The position numbers and the translations under genes were made by a program. A stretch of DNA of 64,000 bases from Hsuehochloa calcarea. Taxonomy: Eukaryota > Streptophyta > Magnoliopsida > Poales > Poaceae. The notes beneath the pieces were generated by a model. The model had not been told where the DNA came from. It saw only the letters and a list, made by a program, of their open reading frames with translations, and did not search any database. The stretch's first letter is position 1, and each line of letters opens with the position of its first letter. Positions 35,382 to 47,189 of this stretch are shown here, in pieces. The stretch covers positions 29,049,045 to 29,113,044 of the forward strand of contig CM070603.1 of the NCBI GenBank assembly GCA_036346395.1. The letters are read 5' to 3'.

Positions 35382-37889
35382 TCACCAGTAATCTCCACAG
35401 GTGCAAGTTCCTTCTGCAAGTAGATGAAACCGATTTTTGTCCCTGATGGATATCTCCCTTCTGTAAACTTTTGAAACAAACTTGGCAAAATTGTGGCAGT
35501 CAACACAAATGCGAAGATTCTTCATAACCCGGATAGTCAAACCTGGAGGAGTGTTCATCAATCCAAAAGTTATCGCTAGCTTCTCACTGTGGCCAAGAAG
35601 CATGCGTTCTTTCTGCTCATCATCAACATCATGCAGTACACAGCTCAGGTCGGGAACAAAGCCAGCTGCTTTAATATCGACATATACCTCTTTTATCTTA
35701 GCATCTATATCTTTCTTACTGGGATGGAATCGCTCACTTGAATGGAAGGTGTGGATAACCTTGTCAAGAATTATCCAGCTCTGCCCTTGTTCCTTGGTTA
35801 CTGTCTTCTCCAACATTAACTTCCTCACTCTGAAAACATCTTTCCACATCCCAGCAGCAGCATAAATGTTGGAAAGGATCACATAATTGCCAGCATTCTC
35901 TGGCTCCATGTCCAGAAGCTTCTGAGCAACAAGCTCACCAACATGAACATTAATATGAACTCTGCAAGCACCAAGCAATGAACCCCAAATTGCTGGAGTT
36001 GGCTCAAATGGCATATCTTGTATCAAATTTAAAGCCCTCTGCAATTGTCCAGAACGTCCAAGGAGATCAATAACACACCCGTAATGTCCAATGTTGAGAC
36101 CTGCACTTTGTTCTTTGACTATAAGATCGAACATATCAAGGCCTTCATCAATCAGCCCACCATGACTACAACCTGACAAAACAGCCAACAGAGTAACACT
36201 GTCAGGCTTCACCCTTTCACACATAGATCTAAAGAGACGAACAACTTCATGCCCTAAGCCATGCCTTCCATATCCCATAAGCATCGCATTCCAACTGATG
36301 ACTGATCTCTCAGGCATGTTGTCAAATACCCTTCTTGAGTATAACAGCTTGCCACATTTGGAGTACATATCAATCAAAGAATTCTGTAGAACAATGAAAA
36401 ATGGCAACTCTTTACGAAGTATCAGCCCATGAACTTGCTTGCCATAATCCAGGGAAGCCAGCCCAGACAATGCTGTGAGAAGGGCCGTGAAAGTGACATA
36501 ATTGCATTGCATCCCCTCGCTGTACAACTGCCTGAACAAGTCCAAGGCTTCCTCATCAAGGCCCAGCTGGGCATAGCCAGATATAATGGCGGTACAAGAA
36601 ACAACATCCCTTTCTGGAAGCATATCGAACACCCTCCGAGCTTCTCGGATATTCTCTGTCTTGGCGTACATGTCAAGAAGGGAACTCCCAACAAACATGT
36701 GCAACTCAAAGTTTATCTTGACAACAAGAGAATGAACTTGTTTGACCTGGCATATGCTTTGAGGACCAGAACAGGATGTAACAACAGTTGCCAAAGTGAA
36801 TTCATTAGGCTTGCATCCTGCCAGTGAGAAGTAAAATGGATTACACATTTGACATAATTAGTATCGCATGTAGTTTGATCCTTGAAGGAAATCAAACACA
36901 CATCCAGATGGTTCAGGATATTCATGTAATCACATCACCCCTACAGGAGGAGGGTGCCTGCAATGCTAGAACAATCAACACATTTCCAAACTGGAAGTGA
37001 CGGATGCCATCTTGAATAGGAAAAATAGGGAGATGGGAGAAATAACAGATTGTCAGGTAGAATTGTTGGAGGATAACAGTGCAGAATACATCTTAATGAA
37101 GATAACAACTATGATCTAGCAGGTGGTCCAGTTGTACAAAGGATTATGAATGAGTTGTGTGCTAATCATAGTTACCGGGTTCACTATAGAACCCTGCGAA
37201 TCGCGAACCGGATTCGTTTTTAGGGTACGTGGTTCGTGCTCGTAGTGGAAATTGAAAGAAAAAGTGGCGAGCTACAAACCCGAATCCCGTAACACGACTC
37301 GGACGAACCACGTTTCTGGTAACTATGATGCTAATACTAGTATCATCTATCTTTAAAGATATTGGGGCTACATTTGTACCACATGGATGATAAGTGAGAG
37401 ATGCTTATCATATATGGCAATTTGTTACTCGAATGGCACAGTCCAACAACTAAGTCTAAGAGCAAATAGTTGAGATGATTTACCAGCTCTTAGCATCCGG
37501 ATGAACAGATCCAAGGCTTCGGCGTGCCGGCCGCTCTGAGAATATCCCGAGATCATGGCCGTCCACGACACCACATTCCGCTCCGTCATCCCGTCGAGCA
37601 CGTTGCGCGCGTCCTCCAGCGCGCCGCACCTCACGTACATGATGACCAGCCGCGTCGCCAGGTACACAGGGGGGCGGTACCTGGCCTTGACCATGTGCGC
37701 GTGCACCTGCCGCCCCTCCCGGAGCGCCCGCCTCTCGACGCACGCCGTTATGGAGGCGTCGTAGTCGTGGAACCTGGCCCACGCCCCCGGGACCGCCATC
37801 CCCGACGCAGCGCGGCGCGGCGCGGCGTTGATGCCGCGCCACGCGAGGCAGGCCGCAGAGACAAGCCGGAACCCGCGCGCGACGAGCAT
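35382..37889 (-). CDS. PLS-class pentatricopeptide repeat protein with E and DYW domains (At3g13770-like)
   Basis: Two exons, 37484-37889 and 35382-36817, joined in phase, give 613 residues. The basic, Ala/Arg-rich N-terminus (MLVARGFRLVSAACLAWRG) looks like a mitochondrial presequence. Tandem PPR motifs follow (ERNVVSWTAMISGYSQSGRH, ERDVVSCTAIISGYAQLG, LLDMYAKTENIREARRVF), then E motifs. The C-terminal DYW deaminase domain has HSE at 545-547, CxxC at 573-576, and a terminal CTCGDYW. Such proteins bind specific organellar transcripts and perform C-to-U editing. The sequence closely resembles Arabidopsis At3g13770; the organelle and target site are inferred. I start at 37889; an in-frame ATG at 38006 would add 39 Arg-rich residues. 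The intron holds a small hAT-like element. A retrotransposon now lies just past the stop. Confidence 0.92.
37167..37327. mobile_element. Small hAT-like MITE in the PPR intron
   Basis: A 161-bp element with perfect 10-bp inverted ends CATAGTTACC and GGTAACTATG, flanked by 8-bp direct repeats GTGCTAAT and ATGCTAAT (7 of 8). The CATAGTTA start is shared with one end of the element at 14684-15240, suggesting one terminal-repeat family. Confidence 0.65.
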
Positions 37890-38447
37890 GGTCCCGCCTA
37901 CAAGAGCACCGGGCTCGCGCGGGCATTTCCTAATTCCCCGAGCACCTCGCGCGCGCCGCCGTCGAGGTGGTGCGCGTGTTGCCGCTCTGGCCCTGGCGCT
38001 GTCCACCGTCCGATCAACTGTGAACGTATCAGATCACGTTTGGGTTAAAGGACTGACTGGAGAAAACTTACAAAAGTTAGGGGTATATGTGACAAATACC
38101 TATGTGCGCAGGAGTTTTGATGCGAATAACCCCCTCCGGGCTCCGGCCGAAAAGTTAGCAGCAAGCAGGAGGGAAACATTTGAAAGCCTCTTCACATTTC
38201 AGAGCGAAGCGAGCGCGAGCGACGGCTGGTGAGGAAGGCGACTGCTAGGGTTTCCCCCGCCGCCGAATCGAATATTTGAGGTGAGCTTCATCCCCTAATC
38301 CCCTGTAGACCCCACATTTCTCTGGCTTCCGCGGAAATACCGCGAGATTGGGCGATTTCTAGGGTTAGGTCTCGAAAACCCTCGCTGGATACTGCAATTT
38401 GGTGAATTTTATATTCCGACTTTCTGAATCGGTTCGATTCTGTAGAG
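37890..38447. promoter_or_regulatory. Bidirectional promoter interval between PPR and COM1 genes
   Basis: 558 bp separate the two divergent start codons. It is GC-rich on the PPR side and CG/AG-rich near 38200-38270. No TATA box is obvious for either gene, as is common for housekeeping-type divergent pairs. A possible 5' UTR intron donor (GAGGTGAGC near 38279) precedes COM1 but is unproven. Confidence 0.5.
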
Positions 38448-40255
38448 ATGGAGGGGAAGGTGTTGGGCGTTTCGAGCGCCGATTGCGGCGGCGACGCGGC
38501 GGATGATCTCAAGTACATCTCCGGGCTGAGCACCATTCTTGTGGCCACCATCCAGGAGGTGAATGACCGGGTCTCGCAGATGGAGTTCATCTTCTGCAGC
38601 CAGTTGTTCCCGCACTTCCAGGCCAAGTCGAAGCTCCATCAGGTGCGGCTGGCGGATGCCGTGAAGGCGGCCGAGGATGAGTGGAGAAAGAGGGAGGCTG
38701 GCTTGGTGAGCCAGTTGGAGGAGCTGAGCAGCGGAAAGCGGTGCGCGGAGGAGAGGCTGCTGCAGTTGGGCAGCTCTCTTGAGGAGATGAAGGGGAAGCT
38801 TGCAGATGCCAAGCGGTTGGTTGCGAGGAATGAGGTTGAGAAGAAGCAGCTTCTGGGGAGGTTGGAGGAGGAAATGAGGAAAAATGAGGTGATTTGTCCG
38901 CTCGAGAGGGAGATTGGAGAGAAGGCTGCTGATGTGTCCAGGGAGAAAGAGGCGCATCAGCGGCTCCTGCAGCAGATGGAGTTGAAGGATAAAGATCTGC
39001 TTCTCGAGCAGAATAAACGGAAGGACTTGATTGAGTATTACAGTCAACTGAAGACAAACTACAAGCATTTGAAGTCCCAGTATACCTTTCTTATTGGGAA
39101 GATTGACCAGAACAAAGGCTTAAAGTCTCCTGTAGACACCCTGATAGATCGAAAGACCTCTGAAAGTCCTCCAAGCAAGAGAAAGCTCAAAGGTATCGCC
39201 CTCTGATTCCCTCAATTCCTTAGAGCTAATAAGTTTTGTTAATCATCACCTTTTTTAGTTACTGCTACCAGGAAGATTCATCTGAGGATTTGCATTTCCC
39301 CCACGCAAATATGATCTATAATGCATGATACTCTGATCCTTGCCCTCACATGAAAGTCATAATGGGCAATTGGGCATCATTGTTAATTTGCTATCATTGT
39401 CCTACCAACGTTATTACCTAAACTCTAGAGCGTGTGTCCTAAATATGTAGGAAATTACTGATTGGACATCTCCCTTTACATTCCCTTTTACTTGCTTGAT
39501 TTTCAGATTTGGAGGACACAAGAAAGGAGAGCATTCAGGTAGTTTCTAAGACCGGAGACCAGAAGAATGGACCTACTTCATGTGCGAAGGCCCAAGCTAC
39601 TAAACAAGCTAGCTCGGTCAGGACTCCATTCAATAACTCACGTGTTTCTCTACCATCTCGTCCAACTAACCTCTTGCCAGAGAATGCTGCTAGCAATTCA
39701 AAGACAGAGGCATCATCTAGTGTCACCCACCCAAGTCTACACTGGAGGGAGACTCGTGCGCGCAAAGAACCAGATGTTGTAGATCCGCATGATGATTTTC
39801 TTGATACACCTCTGGAGGTTGTCAAAAATACCATCAGGAACCCTACAACTCCAGAAGAAGCACAAGCTCTTGCTGCCTCTCCTCCTCAAGATATGGACTT
39901 CAATAACTCAGATGATGAGACTCAAGATTTCAATATTGTGACTCAGGGCCTCAACAACATGCCAGTTCCCAAGCAGCAAAGCAAGATTTCAATCCAGCCA
40001 TCAAACAAAGGTTTCAAATACACAGAACCTGTAAGAAAGAAAGCTGACCGGGAGAATTTGAAAGGTATCGAATGCAAGCAGTGCAAGAAGTTCTATGATG
40101 CTGTTCTTCCTGGTGGCCGTGTAAATGGTGATGGCGTGGACTCTACAAGCATGAGGTGCGAGCATCATGATGGCGTGTCCAGACATCGATACAGGTATGC
40201 CCCACCTATGACGCCCGAAGGGTTTTGGAACATTGGATTTGAATCAGAAATGTAG
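38448..40255 (+). CDS. COM1: COM1/SAE2/CtIP homologue (gamma response 1-like)
   Basis: Two exons, 38448-39192 and 39507-40255, GT-AG and phase-consistent, encode 497 residues. Residues about 55-215 form a long Glu/Lys/Leu-rich coiled coil, the expected tetramerisation and dimerisation region. The C-terminal SAE2/CtIP domain is clear: CxxC at 438-441 (GIECKQCKKFYDAVLPGG), a second Cys/His cluster at 466-469 (MRCEHHDG), the RHR motif at 474-476, and YAPPMTPEGFWNIGF. In plants COM1 (Arabidopsis GR1, rice OsCOM1) works with the MRE11 complex to remove SPO11 and resect meiotic double-strand breaks in the nucleus. It is somewhat shorter than Arabidopsis COM1, mainly in the linker. It is divergent with the PPR gene. 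Confidence 0.92.
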
Positions 40256-41610
40256 CACATGAAATAGGAGGCGATCTTCATTGGTGAGTACAATGTCTTG
40301 TCATAACATAGGTTTCAGATACCCCTAGATATTGTTAATGATGTCAGCAACAAATATCATGTTGCTCATGTTGGGGAAATGCACACCATATCATTAAGGT
40401 TGGTGGTAGGATACAGTGTCAATTTGTTGAGCATCAAATGTACTGTTCATTTGTTTGATTTTATATAAATACAGAAAGCTGAACAGTTGCCTTTGAATAC
40501 AGAAAGTAGCTCTCCTTTCTTTCAGAAAAATGAAAACAATCATCAGTAATGAATCAACTTTGTTGTCCCTGAAAAACAATTTTACAGCAATTTGGGAACG
40601 ATGATCCTTGTACCATTGCTTCTACATTCATCCATGATCTGTTCTTTCTGCTGTTTACAATTACTTCAGTATATGCAGTAGGAACAGTCTGGCGCTTCTG
40701 CGCTGCTTAATTTAGAGTATGCAGCAAACTAAAGCTCTATTTGCCCGTTATTGGATCAGTCAGAAATTTCAGGGTTTCGAGATTCGAAAATTGGTGTTTG
40801 TGAGTTTGACTGGAATCGGTGCAAATGCAAATCTTGTTTTGGTTTTAATAGTGCTACTAGTATCAAAAGGCTGTCAAAGCGCTAAGCTTCAGTTTGTCTT
40901 GAGTCATCCTGTGTTCTGATGAAAAATCCCTTGAATAATCCAATTTTTCCAGGTAGATTTGCTTCAGATTTGGCCTTGTCCTTTGCATTTGTCCATTTGA
41001 TCCAGATATTGAGTTCCAGATCGATCCTTATCCTTTTCAGGGCAGTTTTAATTCAGATCGGCCAAGAACAGGATGTATGAAACCAGATAATTTGACCCCA
41101 GAAAAAGAGTTATTCAATTTTTATCTGGTTGATTGATGCGTCTTCCGCTCTATCTTATACGTGCTTACGGTCTTTGGTCCCTCGTCCCGTACAACCACGT
41201 GCTTATATCATTTTCCCTATCCCAGTTTCCTCTCCTTACATACTTCTTCGTACCCAGTTAAAATTGTTTAATCTCGTGTTTTCAAAAAAAAAAAGAAGTA
41301 CATTTTAAACCTCAATGGTGGTTTTGGCAATGTCGCGTTGACATGAAGATTCCTGATAGAGGGAAAGACGGACAGTAACGGTTCCGTAAAACCTGGGAAA
41401 GAAAATCTCGGCTGAAATTTGTGAATTTTTTTTTAAATTTGGGATGTAATCGATGGAATTTTGAATTTGAATTTGAAGTTTTTTAATCGGTATTTGTAAT
41501 TCCGGTTTCCACTCATAAGTTCGGTTACCGGGTAATCAGTTGGGTTTTTTTTTTCCATGTTGGGCACCGGTGTGGATGCGAACGGGTGGGGAAGAGTTAA
41601 AAAAAATACA
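40256..41610. other. 3' flank of COM1 and intergenic sequence
   Basis: No further gene is recognisable. The first few hundred bases should include the COM1 3' UTR. A-runs near 41287 and T-runs near 41427 and 41547 border the copia element that follows. Confidence 0.45.
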
Positions 41611-43604
41611 TGGAAAGGCGACTAGAGGGGGGTGAATAGACGCTTTCTCGATTTTCACCTTCATTAGATTCAACATGAACTTTTCTCCAATAACTAGAAA
41701 GCTAAGAAGATCAGTAAATGCATAAAGAAAGTCTTGTGCTGAATCCTATTAACCCCTAAAGCAAAAGACCAAAATATAGAGATCAAACTCACTGGAGCGG
41801 TCAGACCGATGTTAAACTGGCGGTCTGACTGCCCGGCAGTCTGGCGTTATGGAACCGTCGGCCGTACGACGACTGTAACAGTCACGAATGGCCCAAATCA
41901 AAATGAAAATCAGTCTAACTTTTGATCTATTGGATGAAACTTGACCAAATTTGGAACACACCTTCCTTAGGATATCTGGAACCTATTCCAAGCAACGATC
42001 GTCCAGATCTACGTCAAAGTTTTGACTTTTTTGTTTTACCGAAGGAGGGTTCAAAACCGAGCAAAACGAAAAACTTGATCCAAAACTTGCTCGTGGGAGA
42101 TTGATGATCTATATGATCCTAGAAGTATTCCCACACGTCATAGCAAGGTAAATGAGGTCAAGAAACTAACCAATAACCACAGGATCAAGGAAGCACAAAA
42201 AATCATCAAAAGAGAAGGAAGAACACAAGAAACCTCATCCTTGAATAATCATCCATATATTGATTCATGATGTTTGCTGGTTACAGCCACTCCCTCAAGG
42301 AGGACAAGAGCTCCATCTATGAGTACACACCTAACACATCTCTCTAGGACTAAGCCTCACCTCTCCTCTCTAAACCCTAAAACAAACTAGGGTTTTTCAA
42401 ATGAAGTGCTTCAGAGTTGTTGACAGCAACTCCCCCTATTTATAGTGAGGACTAGCTTCTAGAAGAGTTCACCTAATGGGCTCACGTTAAGGACCAATAC
42501 AAACGGGACACATATGCATGCATTCTAATGCGTTGTCTTCATCTTCGATTGACCTAGACCGCTTCTCCAAGCGCCGCGGTTTAGTCAAGAGTCACAAAGG
42601 CGATATTTGATGAAATTACCAAAATACCCCTTCTCGATCCTTCTCCATGGACCAAGTCCAGTCCAGTCGAAGCAATCGCCTGCTTCGACACGTGTATGTT
42701 GATCAACGGCTCTCATCATGTCGGCAAGTCTCTCCCATCCGAATCCCATCAGAACCTCCAAGGCACTTGCACCGACCTCCGCGCCGCTTGATCCAACCAG
42801 CTGCATCAAACTGCCCGTTCGATCCATCTTGTCCATTCTGCGCTATGCTTGAGTCACTCGACCTCACTCGGCATTCATGATCATTCTGGACCTCAGCTCT
42901 CCAAGCTTAGTCCCGATCCTCCTCGCTGTTGACCGTCATTGACCTGCAAGCCACCTGCACAGCAACAGACCAAGAAATCGTCTCTGGGAACAAGTTCTTC
43001 ACAACTTGACACACGTTAGCTCAAAACATGCAATATGCAATATTAAAACATTGAACTGAATGAACTTTACTTCACCAACACACAACGCCGCCAAGATGGC
43101 CAACATATAAGTGGGAACCGGTCTGACTGCCATACATGGCCGGTCTGACCGATCTCAAATCGGTCGGACCGATTTATCTTAGCCGGTCAGACCGCCAGAA
43201 AAGACTTAACCAAAATTTCACCCTAGAAATTTGAGAACTCTCTAGAATTTCAACAGAATATAACTTTTGATTGGAAGCTCTAAAAAATGTGAGACCAAGT
43301 GCAGGAGACTCCCCTCTCTTGCTTACACACTCTATTTTTGGCCTAGCTCCAAACTCAACCAAAAGATCTTGCCGGTCAGACCGCCACACGTAACCAGTCG
43401 ACCACCCGACCTCTTCGGCTGACCGGTCGACCGTGATCTTGCGGTCCGATCGCCATCGATCGGTCGACCGCCGTTTGGGCGGTCGACCGCCGAGGCTGAC
43501 GACATTGGAACTCTCCCGAAAACATGAGATTTGGCAAACCAACAAAGCCATTGCCAATTGTATTGTCATCCTAAGATCATGCACATATCCCCATGATATC
43601 CACA
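41611..43604 (-). repeat. 3' LTR of the copia element
   Basis: Aligns throughout with 52936-54886. It ends on the plus strand in GATATCCACA. The opposite terminus lacks the expected TGTAGGACC and starts directly at GGAAAGGCG, so about nine terminal bases were lost. Relative to the other LTR it has an extra segment near 41838-41890. Confidence 0.85.
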
Positions 43605-43616
43605 ATCCCCCCTTGA
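43605..43616 (-). other. Polypurine tract of the copia element
   Basis: On the minus strand CAAGGGGGGAT immediately precedes the 3' LTR start TGTGGATATC. This is the position and composition expected for the plus-strand primer. Confidence 0.65.
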
Positions 43617-45096
43617 TGAACACATTAGCAATCTCCCAGAAAATGTAAGTTTGTGGTTTGAAAAGTAAAGTACTTGCAGTTTTCGCGCAAAGGCACAACT
43701 TGGTCCATAAGCAAGAGAAAGCCTAGGAAATGACCAAGCTGGCTTCAGAATAGTATAGGTAAGTGTGATAAGATACAAAGAGCACAAAAAGCTTTAATTT
43801 CCAAAGAATAGCCAAAAATCTCACTTAGGTTCATATGAAAGAACAATTGTTCTATTTGACCTTTGATCATTGTGAGTCTTCTAGAAATGCAAATCAAAAT
43901 CAGAAAAGGCAATAGGACCAAAAGAATGCAATTGAGATGCTCCCACTCACTATGATCACCAATTTTCAGAAAATTCATTTTCTCCCTATGACTCCAAAAA
44001 GCTCTAAAACAATATTTTTACCAATCTTTCTCCCCCTTTGACAATGAATTCATCAAGGTGCATGGAAGAAGATAGAGCATGAAGGGAATGGACTGGCTGC
44101 AGTTTTTCATCAATTTTTTGTTTTTAAATTGGTGCAAAAAGGAGCCATGAAGATTATCCATGAAGATGGTATAAGTATTACACCAAGCCATATTATGTGA
44201 AGAAGCTATGATCAACCATGACAAACCATGTACAACAAAGCTAAGACCAAAATAGCAATAATCTGAGATTGAATGAATTAATAGCATGATAAGTTGCTCA
44301 AGATCATAGTTTCACTAGAGGTATTCAAAAATGAGTTAAGCCATGTCTATAAGCCAAATGGAGCCCAGAAACTAGAAACTAAGTCAATTTTGAGCATTAT
44401 GAGTTCAATTATGAAGCAATTTGTTCAAACAGTTAGCACTTTGAGCACTTTGCTAAAAATGATTGATTTTATCTTAGTAAAGCAAGTCCTATACTAGGAG
44501 TTATCCACAACTGCCTCCTAAGCTTCAACCAATTGACATTTTTGTTTTCTTAGCATTATGCTAGATCTCAAGCCTTACTGCGACCATCTCAAGCAGGAAG
44601 CTTAAAAGAATGGTCTAGGTTATCCAAAACTCCCCCTGAGTTCATGCCTAGTGCAATGGCAAGTAGTCTCATGAGAAATAATTGGCGAGATCAGTTTTTT
44701 CGCACAGAAAAAACACATTTTGCATTTGCTTGACTTAAGAAATAATATAGCTCAATTTACAGCTCAAAATAAGTTCAATACTCAATTTAACCTATATGAC
44801 ATGACGTGAATCATGAAAGGATCACTAAAGCAAGACTAGTCACAAGATCCAACAAGTCATGTTTTGATTCAATTTGCTCACAGATAATAAAGCTAGCATG
44901 ACAAAAGCTAAGCTAAACAAGAAGAGGCATAAAAGAATTCTAGCATACTAGCACAAGACATGACATGGTATAAAGTATGAAAACAAGTCATACAAGGATA
45001 ATAATCAAGGTTCCACAAGTTTATATTACAATGCTAGTTGTTTGAATTTTAAAAATGCATTATGATACAATGAATGCAAAATGAGCAAACTCCCCC
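43617..45096 (-). other. Long 3' non-coding region of the copia element
   Basis: About 1.5 kb without coding potential between RNase H and the polypurine tract. Extra GGGGGAG motifs on the minus strand occur near 44030, 44630 and 45090. A long post-pol spacer of this kind is known in SIRE-type elements. Confidence 0.6.
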
Positions 45097-47189
45097 TCAA
45101 AACAGGCCAAGAGGACTAATAACCCCTAACTCTCCCCGCAAAGTAGCAAAACGAGAATAATCAAGCGCTTTAGTGAAAATATCTGCAACCTGCTGCTCAG
45201 ACTCTACAAAGTGTAGCACAACATCACCCTTCTCAACATGGTCTCTAAGGAAATGGTATCGAATGTCAATGTGCTTAGTCCTAGAATGTTGCACGGGGTT
45301 TTTGGCAATATTTATGGCAGAAGTGTTGTCACAGAAAAGAGAAACACTACCTAAAAATAACCCATAGTCTCAAAGAGTAGATAAGATCCAAAGAACATGA
45401 GAGCAACTACTGGCTGCAGCTACATACTCAGCCTCGGCAGTGGACTGTGCAACAGAGGACTGTTTTCTAGAAAACCAAGAGATAAGAGATGTGCCTAAGA
45501 AATGACAAGTGCCAGAAGTACTCTTCCTATCTACTCTACACCCCGCAAAATCAGCATCAGAAAAAGCCCGAATAGAGAGCAGAAAAAGAAGAATACCAGA
45601 GTCCAAAATCAAGAGTATCTTGGAGGTACCTGAAAATGCGACGTACTGCTTGACGATGAGAGGCACGAGGAAAGGTGAAATCGAGCGCACAGACATACAA
45701 CAAATTGTATGTCCGGCCTCGACGCAGTGAGGTAGAGGAGGGAGCCGATCATGCTGCGGTACTCCTTCTGGTCCACGGCTCTCCATCCTCATCAGGGTCC
45801 TGCACGGTGGTTGTGGCAATGGGAGTAGACATTGGCCTACTGCTTCCCATGTCGAAGCGCCGAAGAAGGCCCTTTGTATACTTACTTTTGTGAATGAAGG
45901 TGCCTTCTTTCAGTTGCATCATGCTCATCTTGAATTCTCTGCTCATAGAATCTGAAAATCTGGACACCAAAGCATGAGAAGAACCACCGAATATGATATC
46001 ATCCACATAAATTTGAACCAATAAAAAATCATTGTCATGCCTGAGAGTGAACAAGGTTTAATCAACCATTCCCATTTTGAAATCATTGTTAAGTAAGAAA
46101 CTCTTAAACCTATCATACCAAGCTCTAGGAGCTTGCTTCAATCCATACAAGCCTTTAGAGAGTTTAAAAACATGGTTTGGGAACTTATGATTTTTAAAAC
46201 CAGGTGGTTGCTTGACAAAGACCTCTTCTTTTATGAAACCATTTAAGAAAGCACTTTTAACATCCATTTGATAAAGCTTAAAACCCTTAGATGTTGCAAA
46301 TGCTAGTAAAATACGGATGGCTTCTAATCTTGCTACAGGAGCAAAGGTCTCTTCAAAGTCTAAGCCTTCTACCTGGGAATATCCTTGAGCTACAAGTCTA
46401 GCCTTATTGCGAACTACCAATCCATCCTCACTTTGCTTATTTTTAAAAATCTATTTTGTTCCAATTACATTATGATCAGATGGAGGTTCAACTAAGATCC
46501 AGACTTTGATTCTTTCAAAATTTTCAAGCTCTTCATGCATGGCATTGACCCAAGAGGCATCAGATAAGGCATGGGTGATATCTCGGGGTTCAAAAGAAGC
46601 GACAAAAGCAGAATGTGCATGAGAATCAGGAGAAATAAACCTGGAGCGAGTGACTCGCTCACGAAGATCCCCAATCATCTGCTCAGCTGGATGCCGTCAC
46701 TGAATGTGAAGAGGAGCTCCTGGTGCAGAAGTGGCCTCTACCTCATGGGCTGTGGAGGTAGGAGCAGAGTCACTCAAGTCGTCGGTGAAGATAGGAGGAG
46801 GCTGCTCAGTTGAAGCTGGAGTAGTAGTGGCAGGCTCTTCAACCATCTCAGAAGTGACTGGAGGATGGATTGGGTCCTCATCCTCGGAGTCATCGTCGAC
46901 GAAGATGCTTTCTCGAATATCAGGAACATGTGTACCTGCAGTATCGAGTCTAATACCAGGACTAGCCTCATCAAAAGTGACTTCACAAGTCTCAACAATT
47001 TTGTTAGTATTAAAATTAAATACACGATAGCCACGAGAATGAGCAGGATATCCAAGAAATATGCCATCAGAACTTCTAGATTCAAATTTATCAAGGTTGC
47101 CATTTTAAGAATGAAGCACTTGCAACCAAAAATCTTGAAATGAGAGACTTTGGGCTTATGACCAAATCTAAGCTCAAAAGAAGTCTTGC
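45097..47189 (-). pseudogene. copia pol 3' part: integrase C-terminus, reverse transcriptase, RNase H (broken)
   Basis: From the right: integrase C-terminal and linker sequence (47100-46690), then RT in two pieces: the first with ARLVAQGYSQVEGLDFEETF and QMDVKSAFLNGFI (46420-46058), the second with QIYVDDIIFGGSS (YVDD active site, 46054-45749). RNase H sequence includes AFSDADFAGCRVDRKSTSGT, AQSTAEAEYVAAASSCSHVL and the terminal DIRYHFLRDHVEKGDV segment. In-frame stops lie near 46695, 46450 and 46058, and there are further breaks around 45750 and 45370, so no functional polyprotein is possible. Confidence 0.88.

Noticed and set aside
37524..38048. A 174-codon plus-strand open frame opposite the PPR first exon
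   Set aside because: Antisense shadow of a GC-rich exon; Arg/His/Pro-rich and overlapping the PPR start region.
38409..39068. A 219-codon Leu/Gln/Pro-rich minus-strand open frame
   Set aside because: Antisense of the COM1 coiled-coil exon; typical mirror image of Glu/Lys/Leu heptads.
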